A DNA stretch of 64,000 nt from Actinoalloteichus hymeniacidonis (GCF_014203365.1 NZ_JACHIS010000001.1:4774001-4838000), one strand, 5' to 3'; shown: positions 25,066 through 34,411, counted from the stretch's first letter. Program-made: numbers and translations. The notes: generated by a model from the sequence alone, not told the origin.

Positions 25066-28000
25066 TCAGCCCGCTGTGATCTGGTAAGCCCGCAGCATCG
25101 TCTGCTCCACGCTGTTGCCCGCGCTGTCTACAGCGCTCGCCCGCAGCGAGACGAATCCGTCGCCCTCCGGATGGGTGAGCGACGCGGTCCAGCCTTGGTC
25201 CGTCTGACTGGGCTCCACGCTCGTCCACGACGCACCATCGTCGTAGGAGACCTCCAGCGCGAGTTCGCTGATCTCGGTGCCTGCGCTGTTGTTCACCCGC
25301 ATGTTCAACGGGTACTCGACGCCCGCAGGCGCCCGGCCCAGGTCGTCGACCTCACCGTCGAAAGCGACTCCGAGCAACGGGAGTCCCGTCGGCGTCTTGG
25401 CGGTGTCCGAGGTGAAGGTCCATGTCGCGTTCACCTCGGTACCCAATACCGACCAGGGCACCGAGCGGGTGGCGCTGACGTCATAGGTGAAGACGCTCTC
25501 GCCACCGGGCACCGTGAACTGCTCGAAACCGGTCACCGGCTTGCTTGCGATGATCTCATCGTTCGCAGACAGGGTGGCGGTACCGACGAACTCGGGCTCA
25601 GAGCCGAAGAACGCGGACGTGGTGTTCGCCTCGCTGGGCGCGAAGTAGCCGAGAGCGAGTATCAGCTCGTCGCCGATGCGCTGGCTGGCAGGCTTGGCCT
25701 CGGTGCCGACGCCGACACCCAGCGGTGCGCGGTTCCAGGTGGCCGTGTGGTCTCCTGCCTCGAAGGAGTTGCTTCGTCCGAGATCCTCGAAGGTCCTGAG
25801 ACCACCGAACGACAGGGTCTCCTGCCAACGCACACCCTCGGTGGTAAACAGATGCAGCTTCTCCGTGGGGACCTCCACCGGCAGCTCGAGCCCGAAGGAG
25901 AAGAATTCCTCGGGGAGCAGGCCCGTTGCGCTGTGCATGGCGGACGTCTCGACACCCTGGGCGTGATAGCTGGTCTGCACCGCCGCCAGTTCCTCGTCGG
26001 ACACCACGAAGTTCGGCTCGCTGGGAATGCCGGGTGAATCGAACACGAGGTTGTACTCGTAGGGTTCCTTCGCGTCGGCCGCCGAGCCCAGCGTCGGTCG
26101 ATAGACGAAGCCGAGTCCGTTCGTCTCGGCCTCACCGGTCGGTATCACGTAGTTCTCGAACCCGTCTCCCATTTGGACGGCTCCCAGGGAGTAGCCGGGC
26201 AGCGTCAGGTCGAGCGTTGCCGCTGCCACCGTCGCCTCGCGATCGACCTCGACGGACACCGGTTCGCCTTGAGTGCCATCGAAGACGACCGACGTGTCCT
26301 TACTGAGGTCGACATCCATCTCGGCCGCGACGGTCGCCGTGCCACCGACGGTCACGCCGCCCTCTTCGACATTCTCGGTCAGCACGGCGAGGACGTCGTA
26401 CCGCCCAATGGGCAGCCGGGCCGAGAAGACACCATCGGTGCTCTTGGCGACGGTGAACGATTCACCGGTCTCCCGGTTCACCGCCTCGATGTACGGGTTG
26501 ACCGCCGCCGCGCCGGACTTCGTCGTGGCCTCGACGGTGAGGTCGTAGCTCTCCGACTCCAGGAACACACCCGTGGGAGTGGACACCGTGGTCTCGCCGT
26601 CTGCGCTACTGGCGAGCACGGAACCACCGAAGAAACCGAGTTGCTCGTTCACCGAGGGGTCCACGGTGAGCTCGACGACGGCCTCGCCGCTGGCAGACAC
26701 GGTGACCTGGTCGGCACTCAAGCTGAACAGGCCGGCCGGAGCGGGAGCCCCGTCGGGTCCGACCGGTTCGAACGCCAGGTCGAGGGTGATCTCGCTGTCA
26801 CCGGTATTGCGGTAGGTCAGTTCCTCGGTGGTCGGCTCCTGATCCTGTGGGTAGGGCAGCACGCCGTGGCTCACCGATGCCGGGCTGGTGTAGACCTCGG
26901 CTTCCACGGCTGCGGCGACATCGAGCCGACCGGCGCCCTGCGCGGTGACCGACGGTCCGTCGAGCGGCACCGATGATCCCGTCAACACGGCCTTGATCTG
27001 TTCGGCCTCCCAGTCCGGGTTCTGCGCGGCCACGATCGCCGCAGCGCCCGCGACATGCGGCGAAGCCATCGAGGTACCACTCATCGAGGTGTAGGACTCG
27101 TCGACCGGGTTGCCACCGGCGGTGCCCGCGCCACGCGCCGCGATGATGTCCGAGCCCGGCGCAGCGATGTCCGGCTTCATGGCCTTGTCCCGGAAACGCG
27201 GGCCCCGGCTGGAGAACTCGCTGAGCTCGTCGCCCTTGGTGACGCTGGCGACCGACAGTGCGGCGTCGGCGGCGGCTGGGGATCTGATGTCGTCGTCCGC
27301 ACCCGAGTTGCCCACCGCGATCACGTACAGCGTGCCGCTCTGCTCGGTCAGGGTGTTCACCGCGGCCGACATCGGGTCGGTGCCGTCGGTGGGTCCGGCG
27401 CCCAGGCTGAGGTTCGCCACGTCGGCGCCCTGCTCGGCCGCCCACTCCATGCCCGCGATGATCGCGTCCTCGTAGCAGGAACCGCTGCTGCCGCAGACCT
27501 TGCCCACGATCAGGTCGGCTCCGGGGGCGACGCCGGCGTGTGCACCGTCGGATGCGGCGCCGCTGCCCGCCACGGTCGATGCGACGTGCGTGCCGTGCCC
27601 GTTCTCGTCGTCGGTTCCCGTGTCGCCGCCGGTGAAGTCCTCGGCGTCGACCACCACGTCGACGAGGTCGGGATGCTCGGCGTCATACCCGGAGTCGAGT
27701 ACCGCGACGGTGGCGCCTTCGCCGGTGAACCCGACTTCCCAGGCTTCCGGGGCGCCGATCTGCGCGTTGCTCTCCTCATCGAGAACCTCGGCCTGGCCAT
27801 TGAGCCACACCCGATCGATGGCTGTGGAGAAGGTGCTGTTCTCCGCGCCGAGCACCGACCACACCTCGGCGGAATCGTCCGAGGACGGCTCGACAGAGAT
27901 GCCGTTGATGCTCGGCAGTTCACGGACGACCTCGGCGCCCACATCGGCCAGCGGGGCAGCCATAGTGCTCTGGATACTCGGCGCCGCCGGATCGCCCGCG

Positions 28001-28401
28001 AGGATCAACGGCAGTGGCCTGCTGTCCCCGAACCCCTGTTTGATGAGCCCACGGACATCGAACAACCGCGCGTCCAGCCGTCCGGACTGGACGAATGGCA
28101 ATGCGTCGGCGGGGATGACGGAAATACCGTCCTCGGTCGAGGAATGGTGGAATTGCATGTTCTCGCGGCCTGCGGCCGGAATCACCGCGATGGATTGCGC
28201 ACCACTACCGCTCGATGTCACCCGCACCTGGTCGCCGGTGATCAGGGTGACCACCTGCGCCGAGCCAGAATTGTCCGCCACTGCGGAGGCGTCGTCTTCG
28301 GCGTACGCTGCGACCCCTACCTGCAATGTCGCCGCAGTCAGACTGGAACTCAGCGCGATCCCTAATGCTACTGCGGTTACTTTCTTATGCTTCACTTGCA
28401 C
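25066..28401 (-). CDS. Secreted S8 serine peptidase (subtilase), copy 1
   Basis: 1111-aa secreted protease. Signal peptide at about 1-34 (KHKKVTAVALGIALSS...AAYA), N-terminal propeptide-like region (35-215), then the S8 domain with catalytic D236 (VAVLDSGYD), H269 (NGHGTHVAS), oxyanion N365 (AVGNSG) and S444 (SGTSMASPH). About 600 residues of beta-rich C-terminal domains follow, ending in a repeat-like module (VSLRASAVDSAGNSVEQ). GTG start at 28399-28401. A close paralogue starts at 32222; the first 420 residues of both align without gaps. It probably degrades extracellular protein; no membrane anchor or sorting signal is seen. Confidence 0.93.
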   Translation of the reverse strand: MQVKHKKVTAVALGIALSSSLTAATLQVGVAAYAEDDASAVADNSGSAQVVTLITGDQVRVTSSGSGAQSIAVIPAAGRENMQFHHSSTEDGISVIPADALPFVQSGRLDARLFDVRGLIKQGFGDSRPLPLILAGDPAAPSIQSTMAAPLADVGAEVVRELPSINGISVEPSSDDSAEVWSVLGAENSTFSTAIDRVWLNGQAEVLDEESNAQIGAPEAWEVGFTGEGATVAVLDSGYDAEHPDLVDVVVDAEDFTGGDTGTDDENGHGTHVASTVAGSGAASDGAHAGVAPGADLIVGKVCGSSGSCYEDAIIAGMEWAAEQGADVANLSLGAGPTDGTDPMSAAVNTLTEQSGTLYVIAVGNSGADDDIRSPAAADAALSVASVTKGDELSEFSSRGPRFRDKAMKPDIAAPGSDIIAARGAGTAGGNPVDESYTSMSGTSMASPHVAGAAAIVAAQNPDWEAEQIKAVLTGSSVPLDGPSVTAQGAGRLDVAAAVEAEVYTSPASVSHGVLPYPQDQEPTTEELTYRNTGDSEITLDLAFEPVGPDGAPAPAGLFSLSADQVTVSASGEAVVELTVDPSVNEQLGFFGGSVLASSADGETTVSTPTGVFLESESYDLTVEATTKSGAAAVNPYIEAVNRETGESFTVAKSTDGVFSARLPIGRYDVLAVLTENVEEGGVTVGGTATVAAEMDVDLSKDTSVVFDGTQGEPVSVEVDREATVAAATLDLTLPGYSLGAVQMGDGFENYVIPTGEAETNGLGFVYRPTLGSAADAKEPYEYNLVFDSPGIPSEPNFVVSDEELAAVQTSYHAQGVETSAMHSATGLLPEEFFSFGLELPVEVPTEKLHLFTTEGVRWQETLSFGGLRTFEDLGRSNSFEAGDHTATWNRAPLGVGVGTEAKPASQRIGDELILALGYFAPSEANTTSAFFGSEPEFVGTATLSANDEIIASKPVTGFEQFTVPGGESVFTYDVSATRSVPWSVLGTEVNATWTFTSDTAKTPTGLPLLGVAFDGEVDDLGRAPAGVEYPLNMRVNNSAGTEISELALEVSYDDGASWTSVEPSQTDQGWTASLTHPEGDGFVSLRASAVDSAGNSVEQTMLRAYQITAG

Positions 28402-28771
28402 CCGTCTCTTCTCGTCAGCCGCTCGCGCGACAGCGTTGATTCGGCGTTTCCGGCGCTGTCGTGTTTCTGTTTCGACGCAACCGGTGATGCGGGAAAGAAA
28501 CTAACAGACTCGCGGCGCGGACGTTTCCCACTCATTCTCGGCAGCGCCACGACACCCGAAGGTTTTCCGCTGATCGGGTGGTCCACATCACTAGGATTAT
28601 GGCCAGGAGGACGAGTCCGAATGGTCCAGCAGCCTGCTAGCGAGTCGGATAACGCGCTGCTCCTTTCGGCCTAGTATTTCCCTGATGTCGCGCCCGATCA
28701 GCCGAATGGCTGCGGCCCGAGCCGGATGGCCATACTTCGAGTAAATGACGGGACGGACCTCACCCGCAGGA

Positions 28772-28832
28772 TCAGGTGCCGAGCCATTGCCTCGGAGTCG
28801 GCTTCGGCCAGCTCGGGCTTCGAGTCGGAGTC
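28772..28832 (-). pseudogene. 3'-terminal remnant of the 259-aa gene (duplication scar)
   Basis: About 60 bp matching the last codons of the gene at 32632-33411 (shared DSDSKP and DSEA segments and the same sequence through the stop region). It carries a 9-nt insertion and a 2-nt deletion, so the frame is broken. It was copied with the subtilase unit and marks the right end of the duplicated segment. Confidence 0.7.
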
Positions 28833-28847
28833 CTCAGCACAGACGAC

Positions 28848-28877
28848 GAGAGGCCGCCCCAATGGAGACGGCCCCTC
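28848..28877 (-). terminator. Terminator of subtilase 2
   Basis: Nine-pair stem (GAGAGGCCG 28848-28856 with CGGCCCCTC 28869-28877, one G-U) and 12-nt loop, starting 21 nt past the subtilase 2 stop. Confidence 0.6.
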
Positions 28878-28898
28878 GCTTGAAAACAGTCGTACTGA

Positions 28899-31800
28899 TC
28901 AGCCTGCGGTGATCTGATACGCCCGCAACGTCGTCTGTTCCACGCTGTTGCCCGCGCTGTCCACCGCGCTCGCCCGCAGCGAGACGAACCCATCGCCCTC
29001 CGGATGAGTCAGTGACGCGGTCCAACCCTCGTCGGTCCGGCTGGGCTCCACGGTCGTCCACGACGCGCCATCGTCGTAGGAGACCTCCAGGCCGACCTCG
29101 CTGACCTCGATGTCGTCGCTGGTTCGATCCACTCGCAGATCCAACGGGTATTCGACGCCTGCGGGCGCCCGGCCCAGATCATCGACCTCGCCCTCGAATT
29201 GAATCCCGAGCAACGGCAGCGCTTCTGACAGACCACCGTCGACCGTGTCCGAGGTGAAGGTCCAGGTCGCATTCTGCTCGGTGCCCAACACCGACCAGGG
29301 CACCGAGCGAGTCGCGGTGGCCTCATAGGTGAAGACGTTCTCGCCGCCGGGCACCGGGAACACCTCGAAACCGGTCAACGGTGCGGTTGCGATGGTCTCG
29401 CCGTTCACCGACAGGGTGCCGGTACCGACGATCTCGGGCTCCGCACCGTAGAGGGTGTGCACCAGTGCGTCACCCGGTGCGAAGTAACCGGGGGTGAGGT
29501 AAAGCTCATCTCCGGACCGTTGTCCGCTGGGACTCGTCTCGGTACCGACGCTGATGCCGAGCGGCGCACGGTTCCAGGTCGCCGTGTGCTCACCGACCTC
29601 GTAGGTGTTCTGGTGCATGATCTCCTCGGCGGTGGTTCCGTCACTCAGGGACAGGTATTCCGTCCAACTGATGTCCCCCGAGGTGAACAGGTGCAGCCGC
29701 TGCGAGGGAAGCTCGACCGGCAGGCCGATACCGAAACCGCCGAGGTCGTCGGGCAGGACGCCCATCGCGGTGCGGGTGGCAGTCTTCTCGACGCCTTGCG
29801 CGTGATACCGCGTACTCACCGCCGCGAGTTCCTCATCGGCCACGGTGAAGCTCGGCTGGCCGGGGATGCCGGACTTCTCCAGCACGAGGTCATAGCTATA
29901 CGGCTCGTCGGCACTCTCCGGTGAGGCGAGCACCGGCCGATACACGAGGCGAAGACCGTTCGGATCGACGTCACCGGTCGGTATGGCGAAGTTCTGGAAC
30001 CCGTCCCCGTACTGGGAGGTTCCGATCTCGAACGAGGGCAGCGCCAACTCGAGTGCGGCACCCTGCACTGTCGCTTCGCGGTCCACCTCGACGGACACCG
30101 GTTCGCCCTGCGTTCCGTCGAAGCTGATCGTCGTGTCCTCGCCGACCTCGACGTCCAGCTCGGCCCCCACGGTCTCGGTACCGCCGACGCTGTCCTCGCC
30201 TTCGCCATACTCGCTCAACAGAGCGAGAACGTCGTACCGGCCAACGGGTAGCCGAGTCTGCAGGCTGCCATCGGCGGCCTGCTCGACATAGAACACTTCA
30301 CCGGTCTCCCGGTTGACCGCGCCGATGTAGGGATTCTCCGCAACGGCACCGGAATGGGTCGTGGCCTCGATTGTAAGGTCGTAGCTCTCCGGCTCCAGGA
30401 ACACGCCTGCCGGGGTGGACACCGTCGTCGAGCCGTCTGCACTGCTCGCGAGCACGGAACCGCCGACGAAGCCGAGTTGGTCGTTCACCGAGGGGTCCAC
30501 GGTGAGCTCCACGATGGCCTCGCCGCCAGCGGGCACGGTGACCTGGTCGGCACCGAGGTCGAACAGCCCCGACGGGGCGGGCGTTCCATCGCCCCCGATG
30601 GGTTCGAAGGCGAGATCCAACACGAGGTCGGTATCCCCGGTGTTGTGGTAGGTCAACTCCTCGGTGACGGGCTCCTGGTCGTGCGGGTACTGGAACAGAC
30701 CGTAGCTCACCGAGGCAGGGCTGGTGTAGACCTCGGCCTCGACGGCTGCCGCGACGTCGAGCCGACCAGCACCCTGCGCCGTGACCGACAAGCCCTCCAA
30801 CGGCACCGACGATGCCGACAACACCGCCTTCAGCTCGTCGGCCTGCCAGTCCGGATTCTGGGCGGCCAAGATCGCCGCAGCACCCGCGACATGCGGCGAA
30901 GCCATCGAGGTACCGCTCATCGAGACGTAGGCCTCGTCGCCCGAGCCGCCTGCCTTGGCCGCGATGATGTCCGAGCCCGGCGCCGCGATATCCGGCTTGA
31001 GCGCCTTGTCACCGATCCGAGGGCCTCGGCTGGAGAAGTCGCTGAGCTCATCGTTCTTCGTGACGCTGGCGACAGCCAACGCGGCATCGGCAGCCGCCGG
31101 GCTGCTGACGGACTCATCGGCTCTGAAGTTGCCTGCGGAGATCACGTAGAGCGTGCCGCTCTGCTCGGTCAGCGTATTGACCGCGAGCGACAGCGGATCG
31201 GTGCCGTCGGTGGGTCCTATGCCAAGGCTGAGATTCGCCACGTCGGCATCCTGCTCGGCCGCCCACTCCATGCCCGCGATGATCTCGTCCTCTTGGCAGT
31301 CCCCCTCCGGACCGCATACCTTGCCCACGATCACGTCCGCGCCAGGCGCGACCCCGGCGTGTGCACCGTCGGACGCGGCGCCACTCCCCGCCACGGTGGA
31401 GGCGACATGGGTGCCATGCCCGTGGCCATCGTCGGCTCCCGTGTCACTGCCGGTGAAATCCTCGGCGTCGACCACCACATCGACGAGGTCGGGATGCTCG
31501 GCGTCGTACCCGGAGTCGAGTACCGCGACGGTGGCACCTTCCCCGGTGAAGCCTGCCTCCCAGGCTTCCGGCGCACCGATCTGCGCGTTGCTCTCCTCGT
31601 CCAGGAGCTGCGCGCGGCCGTTGAGCCACACCCGATCGACACCGGCGCTGAAAGTGTTGTGCTCCGCGCCGAGCACCGACCACACCTCGGCCGAATCATC
31701 CGCACCGGGCTCGACGGCGATACCGTTGATGCTCGGCAGTTCCCGGACGACCTCGGCGCCCACGTCGGCCAACGGCGCGGCCAACGTGCTCTGGATACTC

Positions 31801-32222
31801 GGGGCACTCGAATCACCGGCGAAAATCAACGGCAAGGGTCCGCTGTCCGCGAAGCCCTGCTCGATGAGTCCGAGGACGTCGAACAGTCTGGTATCCAGGC
31901 GACCGGACTGGACTAATGGCAGGGCATCGGCGGGGATGACAGAGATACTGTCCTCGGTCGAGGCACGATGGAACCGAATGTTCTCGCGGCCTGCGGCGGG
32001 AACCACCGCGACAGAGTGCCCGCCACCGTCGCTCTGTGTCACCCGCACCTGGTCGCCGGTGATCAATGTGATCACCTGCGCTCGACCGGGAGTATTCGCC
32101 GCTGAAGATGTGCCATCTCCGGCATACGCCACCGATCCAGTCTGCAACGTCGCCGCAGTCAGACCCGAACTCAGCGCGATTCCTAAGGCTACTGCGGTTA
32201 CTTTCCTATGCTTCACTTGCAC
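28899..32222 (-). CDS. Secreted S8 serine peptidase (subtilase), copy 2
   Basis: 1107-aa paralogue of the next gene downstream. Signal peptide about 1-34, propeptide-like region, S8 catalytic D236, H269 and S439, oxyanion Asn in SAGNFR, then long C-terminal beta domains that diverge more than the protease domain. The start GTG 32220-32222 is placed by comparison with copy 1; the frame stays open 53 codons upstream here but not in copy 1, where indels break it. All catalytic residues are intact, so both copies should be active. The conserved 57-nt leader just upstream suggests shared control. Confidence 0.93.
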   Translation of the reverse strand: MQVKHRKVTAVALGIALSSGLTAATLQTGSVAYAGDGTSSAANTPGRAQVITLITGDQVRVTQSDGGGHSVAVVPAAGRENIRFHRASTEDSISVIPADALPLVQSGRLDTRLFDVLGLIEQGFADSGPLPLIFAGDSSAPSIQSTLAAPLADVGAEVVRELPSINGIAVEPGADDSAEVWSVLGAEHNTFSAGVDRVWLNGRAQLLDEESNAQIGAPEAWEAGFTGEGATVAVLDSGYDAEHPDLVDVVVDAEDFTGSDTGADDGHGHGTHVASTVAGSGAASDGAHAGVAPGADVIVGKVCGPEGDCQEDEIIAGMEWAAEQDADVANLSLGIGPTDGTDPLSLAVNTLTEQSGTLYVISAGNFRADESVSSPAAADAALAVASVTKNDELSDFSSRGPRIGDKALKPDIAAPGSDIIAAKAGGSGDEAYVSMSGTSMASPHVAGAAAILAAQNPDWQADELKAVLSASSVPLEGLSVTAQGAGRLDVAAAVEAEVYTSPASVSYGLFQYPHDQEPVTEELTYHNTGDTDLVLDLAFEPIGGDGTPAPSGLFDLGADQVTVPAGGEAIVELTVDPSVNDQLGFVGGSVLASSADGSTTVSTPAGVFLEPESYDLTIEATTHSGAVAENPYIGAVNRETGEVFYVEQAADGSLQTRLPVGRYDVLALLSEYGEGEDSVGGTETVGAELDVEVGEDTTISFDGTQGEPVSVEVDREATVQGAALELALPSFEIGTSQYGDGFQNFAIPTGDVDPNGLRLVYRPVLASPESADEPYSYDLVLEKSGIPGQPSFTVADEELAAVSTRYHAQGVEKTATRTAMGVLPDDLGGFGIGLPVELPSQRLHLFTSGDISWTEYLSLSDGTTAEEIMHQNTYEVGEHTATWNRAPLGISVGTETSPSGQRSGDELYLTPGYFAPGDALVHTLYGAEPEIVGTGTLSVNGETIATAPLTGFEVFPVPGGENVFTYEATATRSVPWSVLGTEQNATWTFTSDTVDGGLSEALPLLGIQFEGEVDDLGRAPAGVEYPLDLRVDRTSDDIEVSEVGLEVSYDDGASWTTVEPSRTDEGWTASLTHPEGDGFVSLRASAVDSAGNSVEQTTLRAYQITAG

Positions 32223-32631
32223 CCGTCTCTTCTCGTCAGCCGCTCGCGCGACAACGTTGATTCGGCGTTTCCGGCGCCGTCGTGTTGCTTGTTTCGACGC
32301 AACCCGTGATGCGAGTGCGAAATTAACAGACTCGCACCGAGAAGATGTGACTTCATTTCGCTTCATCGACGTAGCAGGCAACGGCTGTCCGGCGACAGAC
32401 GTGATCTAAGTTGCGCACATTATGGCCAAAAGGACGAGTCCGATGGCCCGATTAGTCTGCTAGTGAGTCGGATAACGCGCTGGTCTGGTCGGCCTGCCTC
32501 GCGCCAGGGCTACACCCCGGTCAGCCGAATGGCGATCGACCCAACCGGATGGCCATACTTCGAAAAAATGACGGTGCCCCGGTCGATGAAGGTCGACCGG
32601 GGCACCGTCGGGACGGATCTAACCCACAGGA
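32223..32631. other. 5' region of subtilase 2
   Basis: 409 bp without a gene. It carries the leader shared with subtilase 1 (57 nt nearly identical next to the start codon), conserved blocks up to the neighbouring gene, and the intrinsic terminator of the 259-aa gene (32573-32606). Confidence 0.7.
32573..32606 (-). terminator. Intrinsic terminator of the 259-aa gene
   Basis: Perfect 14-bp stem GGTGCCCCGGTCGA/TCGACCGGGGCACC with 6-nt loop. On the minus strand it is followed by GTCATTTTTTCG, a true U-tract, rare in this sequence. It is absent from the duplicated copy near 28748. Confidence 0.85.
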
Positions 32632-33411
32632 TCAGGCGTCGGAACCACTCGCCTCGGAGTCGGACGCGGGCTTCGAGTCGGAGTCACCGTTCTCATCGGT
32701 CGCCGCAGGCTCGTCCAGGTCGCCCAGCAGGCGTCGAGCCTCTTCCAGCTCGGCCTGCAACTGCTCGACCTTCGCCCGCTGCTGTTCGCGGGCGGCGTCC
32801 AGCACCGGCTGCACCGCCGCGTCGGCCTCGGGATGCAGGATCTTCACTGCCTGCGCCACCGCGCCCATGCTGACCGTGGTCGGCTTGAGCACCTTCTTGG
32901 TGCCGACGGTGACCTCCGCCGTCCACAACCCCTCGGCCGTGGAGTTGAGCGTGATCGTCGCCGCAGCCCCCGGCTTCGATCTCTTGGCGGCACCGGTCCT
33001 GCGGTTCGAGGTGGGCTCGGTCACTGAATCTCCGTTCTCCGTGCTGGGTCGAGGCTTTGCACCCCGGCTCGTCGGCACCGGCGCGGGCTCGGGCGTCCAC
33101 ACTGGCTCGATCGGCGCAGGTGCCGAGGATTCCTCGGCCTGCGGCGTCTCGGGCGCGTCCGGCTTACGCGGCTTACGCGCGGGCTTGGTGAGCGTCACCT
33201 CGCCTGCGGAGAACGACAGCACGTCCTGCGATCCCGTTGGCCGAACCTGGATGAACTCACCCTCGGCGGGCTCGTCCAAAGCCGTCACCTTGCCCGACTT
33301 CCCCGATTCGACGCCGACGGCCCGGGAGGTGAACCACACCATCGGTGGGCGACCCGCCGCGAGTTCCGTCGCTAAAAATTCAAGGTCCTGCTCGGACAGC
33401 ACTCGGGGCAT
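32632..33411 (-). CDS. Uncharacterised actinobacterial protein with basic/acidic linker
   Basis: 259 aa from ATG 33409-33411. Residues 1-80 form a compact conserved-looking domain (LSEQDLEFLATELAAGRPPMVWF, VGVESGKSGKVTALDE, FIQVRPTGSQDVLSFS), followed by a KPARKPRKP basic stretch, a Pro/Ala/Glu linker (about 85-145), a second domain (about 146-190, TLNSTAEGLWTAEVTVG), a coiled-coil-like helix (about 200-232, REQQRAKVEQLQAELEEAR) and an acidic Ser/Asp tail. I do not recognise its function. Its 3' end was copied in the subtilase duplication. It has its own U-tract terminator. Confidence 0.75.
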   Translation of the reverse strand: MPRVLSEQDLEFLATELAAGRPPMVWFTSRAVGVESGKSGKVTALDEPAEGEFIQVRPTGSQDVLSFSAGEVTLTKPARKPRKPDAPETPQAEESSAPAPIEPVWTPEPAPVPTSRGAKPRPSTENGDSVTEPTSNRRTGAAKRSKPGAAATITLNSTAEGLWTAEVTVGTKKVLKPTTVSMGAVAQAVKILHPEADAAVQPVLDAAREQQRAKVEQLQAELEEARRLLGDLDEPAATDENGDSDSKPASDSEASGSDA

Positions 33412-33572
33412 CGCCTCTCCTTGATCAACAATTAGCTCTATCAGGTTGCCTTACCGCACCGACAGGAACGCCACCTGGTCGCCCGGAAGTCGGCATACTC
33501 CATCCGGACTAGCGGCGAGTCGGCCATTCGGCCTTACCCCATCGTGCAAACGTCTCAGCTCCGTCGGACCAT

Positions 33573-34133
33573 ATGCTCATGCGGAAAGCGAGCCAGCAGG
33601 CCGACGGGGCGCAGCCCGCCTCACATCTCGTCGCCGAGTACACCGTGGACGGCGACGAGTGGACCGTCACCGTCTCAGACGGGACCCACATTCGCACCGC
33701 CCGGGCGGACGATCTCGTCACGGCACGAGAGTCGGCGGACCGCCTCGCCGGAGAACTACGTACCGGCGGAGAACACCCGACCGTCGTCCATCTCCTCGAC
33801 GGCGATGCGTTGGCGTTCACCTCCGCCTACCTCACCGCGAGACATGTCACCCCTCGCGCCAGCAGGCCGAACGAACCGGAGACCACGACGTCCCCGACGA
33901 CGGCGAGCCCGACGGACGAGGCCGCACAGGATGAGGCCTCGAACGCAGAGTCTCCACTATCGAATACCACAGCCGAGAAGGGTGCTGCAGCAACCGGATC
34001 CAAGAAGAAGAGCAGCTCGCGTCGACGCCGGGGCGCTCGCACCGTCGCCATGACCACGGAGACGTCGGAGGAGGACGCCGACTCCGGAGCCAAGTCGACG
34101 GACGACGAACGCCCGGAAGCCGACTCGGCGTGA
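33573..34133 (+). CDS. Hypothetical protein with basic Lys/Arg patch
   Basis: 186 aa. The first 95 residues look folded (VAEYTVDGDEWTVTVSDGT, SADRLAGELRTGG, VVHLLDGDALAFTSAYLTARH); the rest is Thr/Ser/Ala/Glu-rich with a KKKSSSRRRRGART patch near 146-159 and an acidic end. ATG 33573 or the second ATG 33579 may be the start; no clear Shine-Dalgarno. It is divergent from the 259-aa gene, which has a similar order of folded part, basic patch and acidic tail. A strong hairpin follows. No family recognised. Confidence 0.65.
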   Translation: MLMRKASQQADGAQPASHLVAEYTVDGDEWTVTVSDGTHIRTARADDLVTARESADRLAGELRTGGEHPTVVHLLDGDALAFTSAYLTARHVTPRASRPNEPETTTSPTTASPTDEAAQDEASNAESPLSNTTAEKGAAATGSKKKSSSRRRRGARTVAMTTETSEEDADSGAKSTDDERPEADSA

Positions 34134-34139
34134 ACCGCC

Positions 34140-34178
34140 GTGGCGTTCGGGGATCGACCGGCAACCCCCGAACGCCAC
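34140..34178. terminator. Hairpin between convergent genes
   Basis: Perfect 13-bp stem GTGGCGTTCGGGG (34140-34152) with CCCCGAACGCCAC (34166-34178), loop 13 nt, between the convergent ends of the 186-aa gene and the DUF3618 gene. Confidence 0.7.
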
Positions 34179-34189
34179 TCGTTTCGGCG

Positions 34190-34411
34190 TCAGCGGAAAA
34201 GCTTGCGCAGGATCGCGAACACGATCAAGGCCGCGATCACCATGACTGAAATGCGGACCTTGGGGTCTTCGAACTTCCCGAGCACACTGCTCTGAGCAGA
34301 CTCGACGAATCGCCTGGGATGCGCGCGCGTACCCAACTCGTCCAGGGTCACGGCCAGCGCTTCGCGGGCCTGCTCGATGTCTCGCTCGATCTCTTCTGGA
34401 TGGCGGGCCAC
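34190..34411 (-). CDS. DUF3618 small membrane protein
   Basis: 73 aa from GTG 34409-34411, chosen because GGAGGAG lies just before it. The DUF3618 signature is seen as HPEEIERDIEQAREALAVTLDEL (about 4-26), then a basic region and one C-terminal membrane helix (about 53-70, ISVMVIAALIVFAILR). DUF3618 proteins are common in actinobacteria, usually near envelope stress or phage-shock-type genes; their job is not known. Here it stands alone. Confidence 0.85.
   Translation of the reverse strand: MARHPEEIERDIEQAREALAVTLDELGTRAHPRRFVESAQSSVLGKFEDPKVRISVMVIAALIVFAILRKLFR

Larger units (their letters stand above)
28402..28898. other. Duplicated 5' region of subtilase 1 and junction scar
   Basis: Compared with 32223-32684 upstream of subtilase 2, the same blocks occur in the same order: the 5' leader (28402-28500), the block ATTATGGCCA-GGAC-GAGTC near 28596-28619, GAGTCGGATAACGCGCTG near 28641-28658, CAGCCGAATGGC and GGATGGCCATACTTCGA near 28699-28740, and a remnant of the neighbouring gene's 3' end. 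The 34-bp terminator hairpin present in the other copy is missing. The real subtilase 2 terminator follows at 28848. Confidence 0.8.

Noticed and set aside
28402-28589. Frame upstream of subtilase 1 as an N-terminal extension
   Set aside because: The corresponding frame in copy 2 is open, but indels shift it here; the conserved start with signal peptide is GTG 28401.
25066-32222. Composite mobile element carrying the subtilases
   Set aside because: No transposase, terminal repeats or target duplication seen; simple tandem duplication explains the layout.
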